5,974 nt of DNA from assembly GCA_024682015.1 (NCBI GenBank), contig JAIKZT010000137.1, positions 1 through 5,974 of the forward strand, written 5' to 3'. The position numbers and the translations under genes are program-made. Each line of letters starts with the position of its first letter. Within the stretch, counting starts at the first letter, position 1. This document shows positions 1-5,474 of this stretch, piece by piece. This DNA is from Clostridia bacterium. GTDB taxonomy: Bacteria; Bacillota; Clostridia; Peptostreptococcales; Anaerovoracaceae. The notes under the pieces were generated by a model that ran no database searches, was not told the DNA's origin, and worked only from the letters and a program-made list of their open reading frames with translations.

Positions 1-1059
1 ATCCAGGCTCGGCTCCTTTTTATGATCCTCGTCGGAGACGATGTCGATCCAGAGCTCGCTGCCATCCGAAAACCCTTTCAGGACTTCGTCCGTCAGCGCG
101 TCCGAGCGCAGCTCTTCCAATGCGGCGATCTGCGTGGCAGATGTGTCAGCGGCCTGGTTTTCGCTGCCCGCCGGCGCACTTTCCAGCAGTTTTTTCAGGT
201 AAGTCTTGAACTCCAGCTTCTTATACAGCTCAATGAGTTTGTCCCTGTCCGGCTCCCCGATGCGGCAGTCCTCCATCGTGAAGTCGACGGGAACGTTCGT
301 GACGATCGTGGCCAGCCGCTTGCTCATCGCGGCGGACATGGCGCCCTCTTCGATCTTCTCCCGCAGCTTGGCGCTTTCGATCTCATCCGTATGCGCCAGA
401 AGCTTTTCGAGGCTGCCGAACTGGCGGATGAGCTTGACCGCGGTCTTTTCGCCCACGCCGGGGATGCCGGGAATGTTGTCCGACGTATCGCCGCGAAGGG
501 CTTTGTAATCGATGAACTGTTCGTGGTCAAACCCGTACTCTTCCATCATCGCGGCATCGTCGTACAGCTTGAACTCCGTGATGCCCTTCTTCGTGATGAT
601 GACCCGCGTCTTATCCGTCGCCAGCTGCAGCGCGTCGCGGTCTCCGGTGATGATGGTGGCGGGCAGGTCTTCGGCTTCAGCCATCTTCGCCGCCGTTCCG
701 ATGATGTCGTCCGCCTCGAAGCCGTCGATCTCGTACATGCGGATGCCCATGGCCGAAAGCACGTCCTTTAAGACGGGGATCTCCATGGCGAGCTCCAGGG
801 GCATCTTGCGGCGCCCGGCCTTGTATTCGCCGTATTCGAGGTGACGGAACGTGGGCGCCTTGCGGTCGAACGCCACGAGCATGTGCGTCGGGTCGTAGTC
901 TGTCCGTATCTTCTGCAGCATAGAAAGAAAGCCGTACACGCCTTGCGTGTACAGCCCGTCTTTGGTCATCATCGGCCGCTGGATCGCATAGAAAGCCCTG
1001 TTTACGAGGCTGTTTCCGTCGATGATGACGATATTCTCTTTGCGGTCTAATGTTTCCAT
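1..1059 (-). CDS. polA: DNA polymerase I, N-terminal part (5'-3' exonuclease domain), cut by window edge
   Basis: Encodes the first 353 residues of DNA polymerase I, the repair and Okazaki-fragment-processing polymerase; full-length members are usually about 850-900 residues, so the polymerase domain lies outside the window. Visible 5' nuclease motifs: IDGN (13-16), AFDRKAPTFRH (63-73), EADD (115-118), GDRDALQL (139-146), and the helix-3-turn-helix stretch GDTSDNIPGIPGVGEKTA (190-207). After a linker (about 292-315) the 3'-5' exonuclease-like domain begins. Where proofreading enzymes have the DxE metal-binding motif, this protein reads WIDIVSD (337-343), with no Glu at the third position, so proofreading is probably lost, as in Bacillus-type Pol I. 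The ATG at 1059 has AAGG 8 nt upstream, inside the preceding gene, whose stop overlaps this start by 13 nt. That suggests translational coupling to the sigma/anti-sigma pair. Identification is firm; the inactive exonuclease is inference from a short stretch. Confidence 0.97.
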   Translation of the reverse strand, partial: METLDRKENIVIIDGNSLVNRAFYAIQRPMMTKDGLYTQGVYGFLSMLQKIRTDYDPTHMLVAFDRKAPTFRHLEYGEYKAGRRKMPLELAMEIPVLKDVLSAMGIRMYEIDGFEADDIIGTAAKMAEAEDLPATIITGDRDALQLATDKTRVIITKKGITEFKLYDDAAMMEEYGFDHEQFIDYKALRGDTSDNIPGIPGVGEKTAVKLIRQFGSLEKLLAHTDEIESAKLREKIEEGAMSAAMSKRLATIVTNVPVDFTMEDCRIGEPDRDKLIELYKKLEFKTYLKKLLESAPAGSENQAADTSATQIAALEELRSDALTDEVLKGFSDGSELWIDIVSDEDHKKEPSLD

Positions 1060-1661
1060 AAGATGTACCTTAATTTGTCGTTGTCCACGGTATACGAGGA
1101 TCTCTCCTCTTCGCTCTCATAAAAGTATACCATAAACTCCGTACCTTCCGGTACATCTTTGTGACCCGTCACGATATATCCGTAGCCTCTGTCTCCATCC
1201 GTAAGCTCTTTGACGAACGCCTCGTCGGCATAGGCGGACAGGAACAGCTGCGCCAGCACCTGGGGATCTTCCTCTTCGGGCTCCTGCGTCTGCGGTTCGC
1301 CGGGGTTTTCCGGCTGCGCGGGCGTCGCAGGATCGTCGGGGCCCGCCAGGGGGATCTGGCCGTCGTCGATCGTCTCGGCGATATGGGTGCCGGGATCCGT
1401 CTGGCCCGGAGCGCCTACTCCGAAATACAGGCCTCCCGCAACCACGGCAAAGGCGGCCGCGATGGCGACCCATTTCTTCCAGCTGCGCTTCTTCGCGTTC
1501 AGGGGAGCGACGCTGACCCGCTCCAGGTGTTCCGCCTCTTCTCTCCTTTTCGCTTCGCGCATGATCGCGCCGGCATCAAAAGATAGGTCCGTTGGCACCT
1601 GTACGGGGGGCATGTCCTCCAGCAGTTCATCTATCAAGTTGTCCAGTCTATCGTTTTCCAT
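1047..1661 (-). CDS. Single-pass membrane protein, probable anti-sigma factor of the adjacent ECF sigma
   Basis: 204 residues. The N-terminal region of about 60 residues is charged and predicted cytoplasmic (acidic start MENDRLDNLIDELLEDM, then a basic/acidic helix around 31-50). One hydrophobic segment (about 64-83) is preceded by KKRSWKK, favouring an N-in orientation. Outside is a Pro/Glu/Asp/Gln-rich linker (about 85-133) and a small domain (about 134-204) ending YILWKH. This architecture, and its place 8 nt after an ECF sigma gene, fit a membrane anti-sigma factor that holds the sigma at the membrane until a signal arrives. I see no HxxxCxxC zinc-binding motif of the ZAS class; the protein has no cysteine at all. 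The start ATG at 1661 has only a weak ribosome binding site (CGGA directly next to it), so translation probably depends on coupling to the sigma gene. Function is inferred from context and topology; no family was recognised from sequence. Confidence 0.8.
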   Translation of the reverse strand: MENDRLDNLIDELLEDMPPVQVPTDLSFDAGAIMREAKRREEAEHLERVSVAPLNAKKRSWKKWVAIAAAFAVVAGGLYFGVGAPGQTDPGTHIAETIDDGQIPLAGPDDPATPAQPENPGEPQTQEPEEEDPQVLAQLFLSAYADEAFVKELTDGDRGYGYIVTGHKDVPEGTEFMVYFYESEEERSSYTVDNDKLRYILWKH

Positions 1662-1669
1662 TCCGATAT

Positions 1670-2230
1670 TTAGACGCAGAACAGCGTGCTTTGTTCCATT
1701 AAAATTGATTTTAATTTTTGTTTGGCCCGGTTCAGCCGGGATTTAACCGTTCCGGGCTCTATGTCGAGCACGTCCGCGAGCTCTTCGTAGGACAATCCCT
1801 GCAGTTCCCGGAGGATGATGATGTTCTTCGCGTCCTCCGACAGCTGTTTGATCGCGTCCCTTACAGCCTTTTGACGTTCCTTCTTGAGCAGAAGTTCCTC
1901 AGTTCCTTCCCTTTCGTCCGCAATTTCGTAGTGCTCATCGATGTCCTCCTGCTCCGAGGCGTGTTTTCGCTTTCGCAGCTCGTCGAGGCAGGTGTTGATG
2001 AGGATGCGGAAGAACCAGGTCTCGAAGCTGCTGCCGCCCTGGAACGTGCCCAGATAGCGGTACATCTTGATGAAGGCTTCCTGCATGGCGTCTCGCGTAT
2101 CGGCATCGTTGCCCATGTACCGGTACGCCATGGCGTATGCTTTATTCTGAACAGCAGAAATCAGGGATGCGAACGCCTGTTCGTCCCCTGAAACTGCCAG
2201 ATCAATGGTTTTCTGAAGGTCCTGATCCAT
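1670..2230 (-). CDS. ECF-type RNA polymerase sigma factor (sigma-70 family, SigW/RpoE-like)
   Basis: 186 residues, the usual size of an extracytoplasmic-function sigma factor: a sigma-2 domain (about 15-90) and a sigma-4 domain (about 115-177), with no sigma-3. Region 2 shows DAMQEAFIKMYRYL (47-60) and the region 2.3/2.4 stretch FETWFFRILINTCLDELRKR (69-88). Region 4 shows the DNA-binding helix-turn-helix LSYEELADVLDIEPGTVKSR (146-165) followed by LNRAKQKL. It should direct RNA polymerase to a small regulon, probably including this operon. The first ATG matches the normal family N-terminus (sigma factors of this class begin a few residues before the SGDEQAF-like stretch), yet I find no convincing Shine-Dalgarno sequence before it; only a T-rich run and the end of the predicted 6S RNA lie there. 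The next gene, 8 nt on, is the likely anti-sigma factor. The signal sensed cannot be read from the sequence. Confidence 0.95.
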   Translation of the reverse strand: MDQDLQKTIDLAVSGDEQAFASLISAVQNKAYAMAYRYMGNDADTRDAMQEAFIKMYRYLGTFQGGSSFETWFFRILINTCLDELRKRKHASEQEDIDEHYEIADEREGTEELLLKKERQKAVRDAIKQLSEDAKNIIILRELQGLSYEELADVLDIEPGTVKSRLNRAKQKLKSILMEQSTLFCV

Positions 2231-2240
2231 TTCAAAAATA

Positions 2241-2418
2241 AGCCCGGAGTGCCGTCAGACTTTAATTCACGCCCTATCGAATGATAGGTGGGTCTCCTGC
2301 GGTCCGTCCTCTGTCTTCCACTGAAAAAATGAGGCCTGACATAACGGCGGACGCGACATCCGGAATCCCGATGTGAAACTGTAGGTTGAATTAAGAGTCT
2401 TAACGCACACCCCAGGAC
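2241..2418 (-). ncRNA. ssrS: 6S RNA (global RNA polymerase holoenzyme regulator)
   Basis: 6S RNA mimics an open promoter and sequesters housekeeping holoenzyme. On the minus strand, the arm 2416-2388 (begins CCTGGGGTGTGCG) pairs with 2268-2243 (ends GACGGCACTCCGGG) over roughly 27 base pairs, with one-base bulges and a few G-U pairs. These arms match the closing-stem pattern of 6S RNA as I remember it from E. coli (CUCUGAGAUGUUCGC with GCGGCAUCUCGGAG). Inside lie a hairpin on the 5' side (2374-2356), a terminal arm (2352-2338 with 2315-2302), and a compact hairpin on the 3' side of the bubble (2288-2273, CCTATC/GATAGG with loop ATTC). The total of about 178 nt is typical. The 3' end runs into TTATTTTT (2240-2233), so the closing stem could serve as its own terminator. 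A weak promoter-like pair, CTGCAC (2458-2453) and AATAAA (2435-2430), lies upstream; processing from a yebC transcript is the alternative. Ends are approximate. Confidence 0.85.
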
Positions 2419-2430
2419 AGGTAGTCTCGT

Positions 2431-3156
2431 TTATTCTTCGTACAGATCGACCGTGCAGTTCGTGTAGACCTTCTGCACGTCGTCGTCGTCCTCGAGGATC
2501 TCGATCATCTTCTTCAGGCTCTTGACGGCGGAATCGTCCGGCGTGCTCTCCACGGAGGGCACCATGTCGATGTCCGCTTCGACCGGAGTGATCCCCGCAG
2601 CCTTCAGCGCGTCGGATACGTCGTTGAACACGTCCGGTTCGCACATGACTTCGAAGCTGTCCTCGTACTCCACGATGTCGTCGGCGCCCGCTTCGAGCGC
2701 GACTTCCATGAGCTGATCCTCCGTAATGCCGTCTTCCTTGTCGAACACGAAGACGCCCTTGCGGGAGAACATGTAGGAAACGCAGCCCGGAACGCCGAAG
2801 TTGCCGTTGTATTTATCGAAAGCGTGCTTGACGCTTGCTGTCGTCCTGTTTCTGTTGTCCGTCAGCGTTTCCACGATGACGGCAACGCCGCCGGCGCCGT
2901 ACCCTTCGAACGTGACGTTCTCGTAGGATTCGCCGCCCAGTTCGCCCGTACCCTTCTTGATGGCGCGGGTGATGTTGTCGTTGGGCATGCCGATGCCCTT
3001 GGCCTTATCGATGGCCTGGCGCAGGGAGGGGTTGTAATCCGGATCTCCGCCGCCCTTGGCCGCAACCGTGATCAGTCTTGCATATTTGGTGAATACGGCG
3101 GCTCTTTTCGAATCCTGAGCTGCCTTTCTGCCTGCTATCGTACCGTGTCTACCCAT
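2431..3156 (-). CDS. yebC: YebC/TACO1-family translation (formerly transcription) regulatory protein
   Basis: 241 residues, the usual length of the YebC/PmpR/TACO1 family. These cytoplasmic proteins were long annotated as transcriptional regulators; more recent work on the family links them to relief of ribosome stalling at proline-rich stretches. Recognisable parts are the N-terminal MGRHGTIAGRKAAQDSKR with FTKYARLIT (22-30), the conserved GGDPDYNPSLRQAIDKAKG (36-54) and MPNDNITRAIKKG (57-69), the YEGYGPGG-like FEGYGAGG (83-90), VETLTDNRNRT (95-105), and an acidic C-terminal region. The start is ATG 3156 rather than the in-frame GTG at 3165, because AAGGAG (3170-3165) lies 8 nt before the ATG and the GTG sits within that site. 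It is transcribed from its own promoter and diverges from the corrinoid operon; the predicted 6S RNA follows it directly. YebC proteins often sit near ruvC in other genomes; that neighbour is not seen here. Confidence 0.96.
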   Translation of the reverse strand: MGRHGTIAGRKAAQDSKRAAVFTKYARLITVAAKGGGDPDYNPSLRQAIDKAKGIGMPNDNITRAIKKGTGELGGESYENVTFEGYGAGGVAVIVETLTDNRNRTTASVKHAFDKYNGNFGVPGCVSYMFSRKGVFVFDKEDGITEDQLMEVALEAGADDIVEYEDSFEVMCEPDVFNDVSDALKAAGITPVEADIDMVPSVESTPDDSAVKSLKKMIEILEDDDDVQKVYTNCTVDLYEE

Positions 3157-3162
3157 TGGTAT

Positions 3163-3170
3163 CACTCCTT
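3163..3170 (-). promoter_or_regulatory. Ribosome binding site that fixes the yebC start
   Basis: AAGGAGTG on the minus strand lies 8 nt before ATG 3156. It overlaps the GTG (3165-3163) that would otherwise extend the protein by three residues, so the ATG is the better start. Confidence 0.85.
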
Positions 3171-3189
3171 CCTATTCTTTCAGTTCCTT

Positions 3190-3219
3190 ATCTTATCACA
3201 ACGCCGGCGGGCTGTGCAA
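3190..3219 (-). promoter_or_regulatory. Sigma-A-type promoter of yebC
   Basis: On the minus strand, TTGCAC (3219-3214) and TAAGAT (3195-3190) are separated by 18 nt. A TGA triplet directly before the -10 gives an extended -10 (TGnTAAGAT). Transcription would begin near 3183, leaving a leader of about 27 nt with the strong ribosome binding site. Read by eye only. Confidence 0.65.
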
Positions 3220-3257
3220 GGCTGACGGCCATTCTTTTTTCCATTTTTTGTCCCTTC

Positions 3258-3286
3258 TTGACGCTCTTCAGAGCCTGTGGTATAGT
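3258..3286 (+). promoter_or_regulatory. Sigma-A-type promoter of the corrinoid uptake operon
   Basis: TTGACG (3258-3263) and TATAGT (3281-3286) are separated by exactly 17 nt. TGG directly before the -10 hexamer adds an extended -10 element. Expected transcription start is near 3292-3294, about 17 nt before the riboswitch aptamer. No other plausible promoter lies before the lipoprotein gene. Confidence 0.85.
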
Positions 3287-3309
3287 ATTAAGGCAATTTT
3301 ATAGAAGAA

Positions 3310-3477
3310 AAGACTCAGGTGACGCCGCTTTTAAGCCGCGTAAGAGGGAATCGGGTGCAAATCCCGAGCGATCTCGTCACTGTCATGGAAGAGTCCGATG
3401 CACTTTTGGTCACTGGCGCAAGCCGGGAAGGCCGCACCGGACGAAGACGCCTCAGCCAGGAAACCTGCCCGGGTCTT
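3310..3477 (+). promoter_or_regulatory. Cobalamin (adenosylcobalamin-type) riboswitch aptamer
   Basis: The leader contains the B12 box AGCCAGGAAACCTGCC (3454-3469) and the conserved core GGGAATCGGGTGCAAATCCC (3346-3365), followed by the CGTCACTGT element (3375-3383) that corresponds to the family's CGCCACTG. The closing stem P1 can form between AAGAC-CAGGT (3310-3320) and ACCTG...GTCTT (3463-3477). The region between contains the GGTCACTGGCGCAAGCC stretch (3408-3424) expected for the P6 arm. Such aptamers bind corrinoids and normally lower expression of uptake or synthesis genes when corrinoid is plentiful. It precedes a lipoprotein, binding protein and permease, which fits uptake control. 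Which corrinoid form is preferred cannot be told by eye. Confidence 0.96.
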
Positions 3478-3485
3478 GCTGAAAC

Positions 3486-3502
3486 GAAAGCGGAACGCTT
3501 TC
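3486..3502 (+). promoter_or_regulatory. Hairpin in the riboswitch expression platform
   Basis: GAAAGCG (3486-3492) and CGCTTTC (3496-3502) form a perfect 7-bp stem with a GAA loop just after the aptamer. An alternative longer pairing is possible: GGTCT (3472-3476) with AGACC (3503-3507) and CTGAAA (3479-3484) with TTTCAG (3499-3504). The alternative would compete for GTCTT, which also closes the aptamer P1 stem, so this segment is a candidate switching element. No pairing to the terminator was established. Confidence 0.55.
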
Positions 3503-3558
3503 AGACCACGAGGTATTGGTCCTGCACACAGCTCTGTCACCCCTGCGTTTTTCATGCG

Positions 3559-3585
3559 GCCATGCCTTTTCGGTATGGCTTTTTT
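3559..3585 (+). terminator. Intrinsic terminator in the riboswitch leader
   Basis: GCCATGCC (3559-3566) pairs with GGTATGGC (3572-3579) over 8 bp (one G-U) around a TTTTC loop, followed directly by six T (3580-3585). It lies 82 nt after the aptamer and 20 nt before the first start codon. This is where corrinoid-bound riboswitches usually stop transcription, so control is probably by premature termination. Confidence 0.9.
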
Positions 3586-3605
3586 CATTGCAGAAAGGAA
3601 AGAAT

Positions 3606-4319
3606 ATGCAAAAGCGAATCATCTCCATCGCGATCGCCCTCCTGCTTGCCTTCGGGCTATTCGGATGCACGGCCAAACAGGAACAGCCGGCTCAGGCGGA
3701 ACCCGTCCAGACCGCGGAAGAGCCTTCCGCCGCGGAAGAAACCGTTCCCGAAACGCCCGCAGCTCCGGACGTTGAACCGCAAACGGCTGCGGAAGAACCA
3801 GCGCCTGCCCCTGCGGCTGAGGAAGCGCAGCAGATCCAGACGGCAGCGGCAGAAGGCCCTGCGGAACAGACCGCCCCGTCCGCAGAAACCCAGAATACCC
3901 AGGAACAGCCGCCTGTAGAGATCCCTCAGGAAGCTCCGGCGCAGAACCCCGCTGAACCGGCGGCAGATCCCGCGCAGACGGCGGAAGAACCCACCTCTTC
4001 CGGCCTTGCGGACGGCACGTATCAGATCGACATCGGCTTTTCCGGGGGCACCGGCAAGGCCTATATCCAAAGCCCCGTCACGCTCTACGTCAGCGGCGGC
4101 GCCTACACGGCGAAAGTCGTCTGGAGCAGCATCAACTACGACTACATGCTCGTGAACGGCGCCAAGTATCTGAACGAAAACGCCGGCAGCAACTCCACGT
4201 TCACGATCCCCGTCTCAGCGCTCGACACATGGCTGCCCGTCGTGGGCGACACCGTGGCCATGAGCACGCCCCACGAGATCGAATATTCCCTGTATTTCGA
4301 CTCTGCGACGATCCGATAG
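3606..4319 (+). CDS. Stalked lipoprotein with unnamed C-terminal domain, riboswitch-controlled
   Basis: 237 residues. A lipoprotein signal peptide (1-20; MQKR, then a hydrophobic run, lipobox LFGC) predicts lipid attachment at Cys21 and a cell-surface location. Residues 22 to about 132 are a low-complexity stalk dominated by Pro, Ala, Glu, Gln and Thr, with a single Lys (K24). The C-terminal domain (about 133-237) begins ADGTYQIDIGFSGGTGKA and continues through SPVTLYV, VVWSSINYDYMLVNGAKY (171-188), STFTIPV, and DTVAMSTPHEIEYSLYFD (215-232). It looks like an all-beta sandwich; the order DGTY / SPvtLyV / strand / late strands faintly resembles NEAT (heme-binding) domains, but I cannot assign a family. 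ATG 3606 is chosen because GAAAGGAA (3593-3600) lies just before it and the signal peptide starts there; longer readings run through the terminator. As first gene after the riboswitch, it may capture corrinoid and pass it to the binding protein; that is inference. Confidence 0.93.
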   Translation: MQKRIISIAIALLLAFGLFGCTAKQEQPAQAEPVQTAEEPSAAEETVPETPAAPDVEPQTAAEEPAPAPAAEEAQQIQTAAAEGPAEQTAPSAETQNTQEQPPVEIPQEAPAQNPAEPAADPAQTAEEPTSSGLADGTYQIDIGFSGGTGKAYIQSPVTLYVSGGAYTAKVVWSSINYDYMLVNGAKYLNENAGSNSTFTIPVSALDTWLPVVGDTVAMSTPHEIEYSLYFDSATIR

Positions 4320-4323
4320 GAGG
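4318..4323 (+). promoter_or_regulatory. Ribosome binding site of the substrate-binding protein gene
   Basis: AGGAGG overlaps the TAG stop of the preceding lipoprotein gene (4317-4319) and lies 5 nt before ATG 4329. The overlap suggests the two lipoproteins are made together from one transcript, with the second translated efficiently. Confidence 0.85.
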
Positions 4324-4328
4324 CCCGC

Positions 4329-5459
4329 ATGAAGCGCGTTCTGTTTATCATTCTGATCCTTTCTCTCTGCGTGGGTCTCGCCGCCTGCTCAAACCAGAGC
4401 CAGGCAGGGACCCAGACCGCGGAGCACACGTTTACGAACAGCATGCCCCTCGACTACGCGAAGGAGTTCACCGTCGACTTCTATACGGACGGTACGGCGC
4501 TCATCACGATCCACGGGGAAAACCTCTTCCTGCTCGTGCCGGAAGGCGTTTCGGTATCGGATGAAGTCAAGGGCGACGCTGTCATACTGCAGCAGCCCCT
4601 GACGAACATTTACCAGGCGTCATCGGCCATGGTGGATCCCTTCATCCAAATCGACGCGTTCGACCGCATCCGCATGACCAGCACGACCGCCGCCAACTGG
4701 GCCCTCCCCGAAGTGCTCGCCGCGCTCGAGGACGGTTCCCTGCTCTATGTGGGCAAATACAGCGCTCCGGACTTCGAGATGGTCCTCTCCGAAGGCTGCA
4801 ATTTCGTCATGGAAAACACGATGATCTACCACAGCCCCGAGATCAAGGAGAAACTGGAGCAGCTGGGCCTTCCCGTCATGGTGGAGTATTCCAGCTATGA
4901 ACCGCATCCGCTCGGAAGGCTGGAGTGGATCAAGCTCTGCGGCCTTCTCGTCGGCAAATACGAGGACGCGCTGTCCTTCTTCGACCGCCAGCTCGCGATC
5001 GCAGGCGACCTGCAGGAGGCTTCGACCGACAAGACCGTCGCGTACTTCCACATCAGCACGGTAGGTTCCGCCGTCGTGCGCAAGCCCGGCGATTACGTTT
5101 CCAAGATGATCGAACTGGCCGGCGGCAAATACGTGTTTGACCACATCGACGGCCAGGACGACAACGCCCTGTCCACCATGAACATGCAGATGGAGTCGTT
5201 CTACGCCGGCGCTAAGGACGCGGACATCCTCATCTACAACAGCACCATCGTCGAGGGCATGGACACGATCGAGGAACTGCTCGCCACTTCAGGTCTGCTG
5301 GCGGATTTCAAAGCCGTGCAGAGCGGCGACGTCTGGTGCACGGAACACGACCTGTTCCAGAGGAGCTCCGCCATCGCCGGCATGATCAAGGATTTCAACG
5401 CGGTCATCACGGGCACGGCCGAATCCGACCGGCTCACATTCCTTCACAAACTGCACTGA
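4329..5459 (+). CDS. ABC-importer substrate-binding lipoprotein (BtuF/FepB/FhuD type), probable corrinoid uptake
   Basis: 376 residues. Signal peptide with lipobox GLAAC gives lipid attachment at Cys20. The mature protein has the two-lobe layout of class III periplasmic-type binding proteins: first lobe about 40-190, including YAKEFTVDFYTDGTALITI (43-61) and LLYVGKYSAPDFEMVLSEGC (138-157); a linking helix about 195-225; and second lobe about 235-376, including SAVVRKPGDYVSKMIELAGG (247-266) and ADILIYNST (298-306). The stretch SSYEPHPLGRLEWIKLCG (188-205) is characteristic of Clostridia members usually annotated as iron-siderophore or vitamin B12 binding proteins. It delivers ligand to the permease encoded 15 nt downstream. 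Protein sequence alone does not separate corrinoid from siderophore or heme; the upstream cobalamin riboswitch makes corrinoid most likely. No symbol is given because btuF is not proven. Confidence 0.93.
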   Translation: MKRVLFIILILSLCVGLAACSNQSQAGTQTAEHTFTNSMPLDYAKEFTVDFYTDGTALITIHGENLFLLVPEGVSVSDEVKGDAVILQQPLTNIYQASSAMVDPFIQIDAFDRIRMTSTTAANWALPEVLAALEDGSLLYVGKYSAPDFEMVLSEGCNFVMENTMIYHSPEIKEKLEQLGLPVMVEYSSYEPHPLGRLEWIKLCGLLVGKYEDALSFFDRQLAIAGDLQEASTDKTVAYFHISTVGSAVVRKPGDYVSKMIELAGGKYVFDHIDGQDDNALSTMNMQMESFYAGAKDADILIYNSTIVEGMDTIEELLATSGLLADFKAVQSGDVWCTEHDLFQRSSAIAGMIKDFNAVITGTAESDRLTFLHKLH

Positions 5460-5474
5460 AGAAAGGCAAATTTC

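Noticed and set aside
22..844. Long plus-strand open frames opposite polA (249, 100 and 110 residues)
   Set aside because: They are antisense to a clear DNA polymerase I 5' nuclease domain; their products are Arg/Leu- or Ser-rich with no motifs, as expected from a GC-rich gene read backwards.
2391..2403. Near-perfect palindrome TTAAGAGTCTTAA as a possible operator
   Set aside because: It lies in the 5' arm of the 6S closing stem, and its pairing with 2261-2268 and flanking bases explains the sequence better than a protein-binding site.
2370..2403. TGAAAC as a possible ECF-sigma -35 box for autoregulation
   Set aside because: It reads on the plus strand, opposite to the sigma operon, and no CGTC-like -10 follows at the right distance. 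I found no convincing ECF promoter on the minus strand either.
2267..2644. 125-residue minus-strand frame running from inside yebC through the intergenic gap
   Set aside because: Its N-terminal half is yebC in another frame and its C-terminal half is the predicted 6S RNA; the product is Arg/Gly-rich with no recognisable domain.
3516..3605. N-terminal extension of the first lipoprotein to the ATG at 3516
   Set aside because: It would be translated through the intrinsic terminator and would bury the lipoprotein signal peptide; the ATG at 3606 has its own ribosome binding site.
3319..3918. Plus-strand frames across the leader and lipoprotein gene (199, 125 and 108 residues)
   Set aside because: They start inside the riboswitch aptamer and run in other frames through the Pro/Ala/Glu stalk, giving Arg/Pro-rich artefacts.
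4620..5144. 174-residue minus-strand frame opposite the binding-protein gene
   Set aside because: It is a shadow of a clearly identified substrate-binding protein, with no ribosome binding site or domain.
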